This document shows, in pieces, positions 30,136 to 32,520 of a stretch of 32,520 nt of DNA. The notes beneath the pieces were generated by a model. That model was not told where the DNA came from and made no database searches. It saw only the letters and a program-made list of their open reading frames with translations. The stretch covers positions 1-32,520 of the forward strand of contig CANGNR010000001.1 in assembly GCA_947455385.1 (NCBI GenBank). The letters are read 5' to 3'. Both the position numbers and the translations under genes were made by a program. The DNA comes from Microbacteriaceae bacterium (GTDB taxonomy: Bacteria > Actinomycetota > Actinomycetes > Actinomycetales > Microbacteriaceae). The stretch's first letter is position 1, and every line of letters begins with the position of its first letter.

Positions 30136-31209
30136 CTAAACGTTGAAGCGGAACTCGACCACGTCGCCATCTTTCATGACGTAGTCCTTGCCCTCCATGC
30201 GAACCTTGCCGGCGGCCTTTGCGTCCGCCATCGTGCCGGTCGCGTCGAGATCGTCGAATGACACGATTTCGGCCTTGATGAACCCGCGCTGAAAGTCGGT
30301 ATGAATCACGCCGGCGGCCTGCGGAGCAGTCCAGCCCTTGCGAATGGTCCACGCGCGCGCCTCTTTAGGGCCGGCGGTCAGGTAGGTCTGCAGGCCGAGG
30401 GTGTCGAAGCCGATGCGGGCGAGCTGGTCGAGTCCCGACTCTTCTTGACCGAGCGATGCGAGGAGCTCGTTGGCCTCGTCGGCTGGCAGGTCGATTAGCT
30501 CAGACTCGACCTTCGCATCCAAGAAGACCGCCTCGGCAGGAGCAACCAGGTCGGCGAGCGCTTTGCGCTTGGCCGGGTCGGTGAGAATCGCCTCATCCAC
30601 GTTGAAAACAAACAGGATGGGCTTTGCGGTAAGCAGCCCCAGTTCGCGAATTGGAGTCAAGTCGATCTTGGAGAGCGAAAGTGGCTTGCCGTCATTGAGA
30701 ATCGCCAGGGCCTCGTCGATGGTGTCGAGCACAATGGGCTCTGCCTTCTTGCCCTTAACCTCTTTTTCGACGCGAGGGCGGGCCTTGTCTAGGGTTTCGA
30801 GGTCGGCCAGAATCAGCTCGGTGTTGATTGTTTCGATGTCGCTGGCTGCGTCGACCTTGCCATCCACGTGCACAACGTCGCTGTCAGAGAAGCCTCGCAC
30901 CACCTGGGCAATGGCATCGGCCTCGCGAATGTTGGCCAAGAACTTGTTGCCAAGGCCCTCACCCACGGATGCTCCGCGGACAATGCCCGCGATGTCGACA
31001 AACGAAACCGGGGCCGGCAGCAGGCGCTCGCTGCCAAAGATTTCGGCGAGACGATCGAGTCGTTTGTCTGGCAGGTTGACGACACCGATGTTTGGTTCGA
31101 TCGTCGCGAACGGATAGTTCGCCGCCAAAACGTTGTTTTTGGTCAGAGCATTAAAAAGAGTCGACTTGCCAACGTTTGGGAGTCCGACGATACCGATAGT
31201 TAGGGCCAC
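30136..31209 (-). CDS. ychF: Redox-regulated ATPase YchF (Obg family)
   Basis: A 357-residue universally conserved P-loop NTPase that prefers ATP and associates with ribosomes. G1 is GLPNVGKST (9-17), followed by YPFATIEPN, the DIAG of G3 and FVFNVDE in place of the GTP-specifying NKxD, in line with ATP use. The C-terminal TGS domain holds TYLTAGPKEARAWTIRKG, IHTDFQRGFIKAEI and KDYVMKDGDVVEFRFNV, which is diagnostic. GTG 31209 (VALTIGIVGLPN) is chosen; the frame is open upstream but that stretch lies inside the divergent exonuclease gene. TAAACT ends 8 nt before it. Known as a negative regulator of oxidative-stress responses in some bacteria. Confidence 0.95.
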   Translation of the reverse strand: MALTIGIVGLPNVGKSTLFNALTKNNVLAANYPFATIEPNIGVVNLPDKRLDRLAEIFGSERLLPAPVSFVDIAGIVRGASVGEGLGNKFLANIREADAIAQVVRGFSDSDVVHVDGKVDAASDIETINTELILADLETLDKARPRVEKEVKGKKAEPIVLDTIDEALAILNDGKPLSLSKIDLTPIRELGLLTAKPILFVFNVDEAILTDPAKRKALADLVAPAEAVFLDAKVESELIDLPADEANELLASLGQEESGLDQLARIGFDTLGLQTYLTAGPKEARAWTIRKGWTAPQAAGVIHTDFQRGFIKAEIVSFDDLDATGTMADAKAAGKVRMEGKDYVMKDGDVVEFRFNV

Positions 31210-31217
31210 GAGCCTCA

Positions 31218-31223
31218 AGTTTA
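31218..31223 (-). promoter_or_regulatory. Probable -10 box for leaderless ychF
   Basis: TAAACT on the minus strand ends 8 nt before GTG 31209. It lies in a 43-base gap shared with the divergent exonuclease gene. Confidence 0.45.
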
Positions 31224-31252
31224 CAGGTCTCGAAATTTGCGAGACTAGACGC

Positions 31253-31825
31253 ATGCCTCTCGAGTTTGTCGCCATCGACTTTGAAACCGCAAATGGGTCT
31301 CCCGCGAGCCCTTGCGCGGTCGGGCTTGTGCGCGTTAGTGGAGGCAAAATTACGGACAGCCTCCGCACCCTAATTCAGCCCCCTTTCCCGAACGACCAGT
31401 TCAGCGAGTTCAACATCCGGGTTCACGGCATTCAGCCCGCCGACGTGGTTGGTGCCCCAACCTGGGCCGAGGCGCTCGAAACGATGCTGGAATTCATTGG
31501 CGAGGATGTCTTGATTGCGCACAATGCCGAGTTCGATATGGGCGTGCTCGCAAAGTCGGCCGCTCTGATTAGGCGCGACCTGCCAGATTTGAGTTTTGCC
31601 TGCTCGCTACGAATCTCACGCAAGACCTACAACCTCGAGTCTTACCGTCTAAACGCGGTCGCCTACGCGGTTGGTCACGAGGAGTTCGACCACCACGACG
31701 CTCTCGCCGACGCCGACGCCTGCGCGCGCATAATCATTCATGCGGCCAAACGAAAAGAAGCCGACAACCTGGATGAGTTGCTCGCCGCCACAGGGCAGGT
31801 TCTAAAAAACGTCACACCTCGGTGA
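31253..31825 (+). CDS. DEDDh 3'-5' exonuclease (DnaQ-like)
   Basis: The 190-residue protein has the three DEDDh motifs: Exo I AIDFET (Asp9, Glu11), Exo II LIAHNAEFDMGVL (about 88-100) and Exo III HHDALADADA (His and Asp near 148-152). It lacks the BRCT domain or UvrC-like extension found in some actinobacterial relatives. It matches DNA polymerase III epsilon-like proteins that act in repair or nucleic-acid turnover rather than as replicative proofreader. ATG 31253 is chosen; upstream in-frame codons lie inside ychF. A GAGACT box, one base away from TAnnnT form at the first position, ends 6 nt upstream. The next gene, rmuC-like, is another nuclease-type protein, starting 12 bases downstream. 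Confidence 0.87.
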   Translation: MPLEFVAIDFETANGSPASPCAVGLVRVSGGKITDSLRTLIQPPFPNDQFSEFNIRVHGIQPADVVGAPTWAEALETMLEFIGEDVLIAHNAEFDMGVLAKSAALIRRDLPDLSFACSLRISRKTYNLESYRLNAVAYAVGHEEFDHHDALADADACARIIIHAAKRKEADNLDELLAATGQVLKNVTPR

Positions 31826-31837
31826 GATACTCGCGGG

Positions 31838-32520
31838 ATGGACTCTTTTCTCTTTCTCTTGGCCGGCCTGATCGCCGGTGGTTTGCTCGGTTGGTTTATT
31901 GCCTCGGCTCGCAAGAAGCCCGGAGCTGAATCAACCGACACCGCCATCGCGTTGGCCTCGGCAAACACCCGAGCAGAGATGCTCGAGGCACAGGTTGCTC
32001 AGCTCACGTCGGCACAGGTTGCTCGTGACGAGCGCGACCGCCAAGAAAACAAGCTGTTGCAGGAGCTGGCCCCGGTAAAAGAGAACCTGACTCGCATGCA
32101 GACCGCAGTCACAAACATGGAGCGCGAACGCCTCGAGCAGTTCACGACACTCCAAGAGGCCATAAAATCTGCGGTCGAGAGCGACCTGCAGCTTCGCAAA
32201 GAGACTCAGATGCTTTCGAGCGCGCTCAGCTCGAACACCGTTAGAGGTGTCTGGGGAGAGGCACAGTTGCGTCGAATGGTCGAGCTGGCCGGTCTAGTGA
32301 AGCACGCCGACTACACCGAGCAAACTTCAAACTCTGCCGGCCGCGCCGACATGATTATCAATCTTCCTGGCGGCAAATCCTTGGCTATCGACTCAAAGGT
32401 TCCCTTCAACTCTTTTCAAGAGGCGTCGCAGATCAGCGAGCTCGCCACTGGTGCCGAGGGCGATCGCCGAAAGGCCCTTCTGCAATCCCACGTCAAGGCG
32501 GTAAAGGCACATATCGACGC
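31838..32520 (+). CDS. rmuC: RmuC-like DNA recombination protein, 3' end clipped
   Basis: The window holds the first 227 codons. A single membrane anchor (FLFLLAGLIAGGLLGWFIA) is followed by a coiled-coil of about 100 residues and the start of the RmuC nuclease-like domain: NTVRGVWGEAQLRRMVELAG, and INLPGGKSLAIDSKVPFNSF. RmuC limits DNA inversions and is thought to act on DNA structures at the membrane. GATACT ends 6 nt before ATG 31838, so it may have its own leaderless transcript in addition to following the exonuclease gene. The rest of the gene lies beyond the window. Confidence 0.9.
   Translation, partial: MDSFLFLLAGLIAGGLLGWFIASARKKPGAESTDTAIALASANTRAEMLEAQVAQLTSAQVARDERDRQENKLLQELAPVKENLTRMQTAVTNMERERLEQFTTLQEAIKSAVESDLQLRKETQMLSSALSSNTVRGVWGEAQLRRMVELAGLVKHADYTEQTSNSAGRADMIINLPGGKSLAIDSKVPFNSFQEASQISELATGAEGDRRKALLQSHVKAVKAHID

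Overview
This window looks like a stretch of actinobacterial chromosome, most likely from a member or relative of the Microbacteriaceae. The base composition appears to be near 60% GC by eye (not computed). The taxonomic evidence is a fused acyltransferase/E1 2-oxoglutarate dehydrogenase (Kgd/OdhA type), a SigR-like sigma factor with an RsrA-type zinc anti-sigma factor beside aroA-rsgA-hisN, paired DUF21/CBS proteins, and a DUF1905 protein. Genes are tightly packed. Many starts sit 6-8 nt after a TAnnnT box, the architecture of leaderless actinobacterial transcripts. Other starts use TTG, several of them with a visible ribosome binding site.

Layout. 1-4000: a clipped gene, an M20 amidohydrolase, then metY-metX for methionine synthesis by direct sulfhydrylation, preceded by a leader that can fold. 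3997-7192: a GT87-like membrane glycosyltransferase and nnrD (minus strand), divergent from an old-yellow-enzyme oxidoreductase. 7196-9610: two DUF21/CBS membrane proteins, the first headed by a short overlapping upstream ORF. 9616-14144: a divergent control region with an inverted repeat, the large kgd gene and a degenerate SGNH-hydrolase-like gene. 14171-18376: sigR-rsrA (minus) divergent from aroA-rsgA-hisN. 18315-21117: a membrane acyltransferase and an exported FAD oxidoreductase (minus). 21210-25894: a tiny ORF, an SDR, a DUF2127 membrane protein, an OmpA-like/GH16 secreted protein, a DUF1905 protein and an ABC exporter. After a bidirectional terminator, 25990-30034 (minus) holds a small low-GC membrane protein, a collagen-like secreted protein and a large OafA-type acyltransferase with an SGNH domain. 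30136-32520: ychF, divergent from a DEDDh exonuclease and a clipped rmuC.

How the parts may work together. The core blocks cover methionine synthesis, the TCA cycle, NAD(P)HX repair, the shikimate pathway, ribosome assembly and the thiol-oxidative stress response. The accessory block 18315-30034 is rich in cell-surface functions: two acyltransferases, an exported FAD enzyme, a GH16 glucanase-like protein, a collagen-like protein and an exporter. The strongest regulatory observation is a match to the SigR promoter consensus (GGAAT-N18-GTT). It reads toward sigR from inside the start of aroA, with an arrangement that could produce long and short SigR forms. I see no phage, CRISPR array, insertion sequence, tRNA or rRNA, and no clear defence system.
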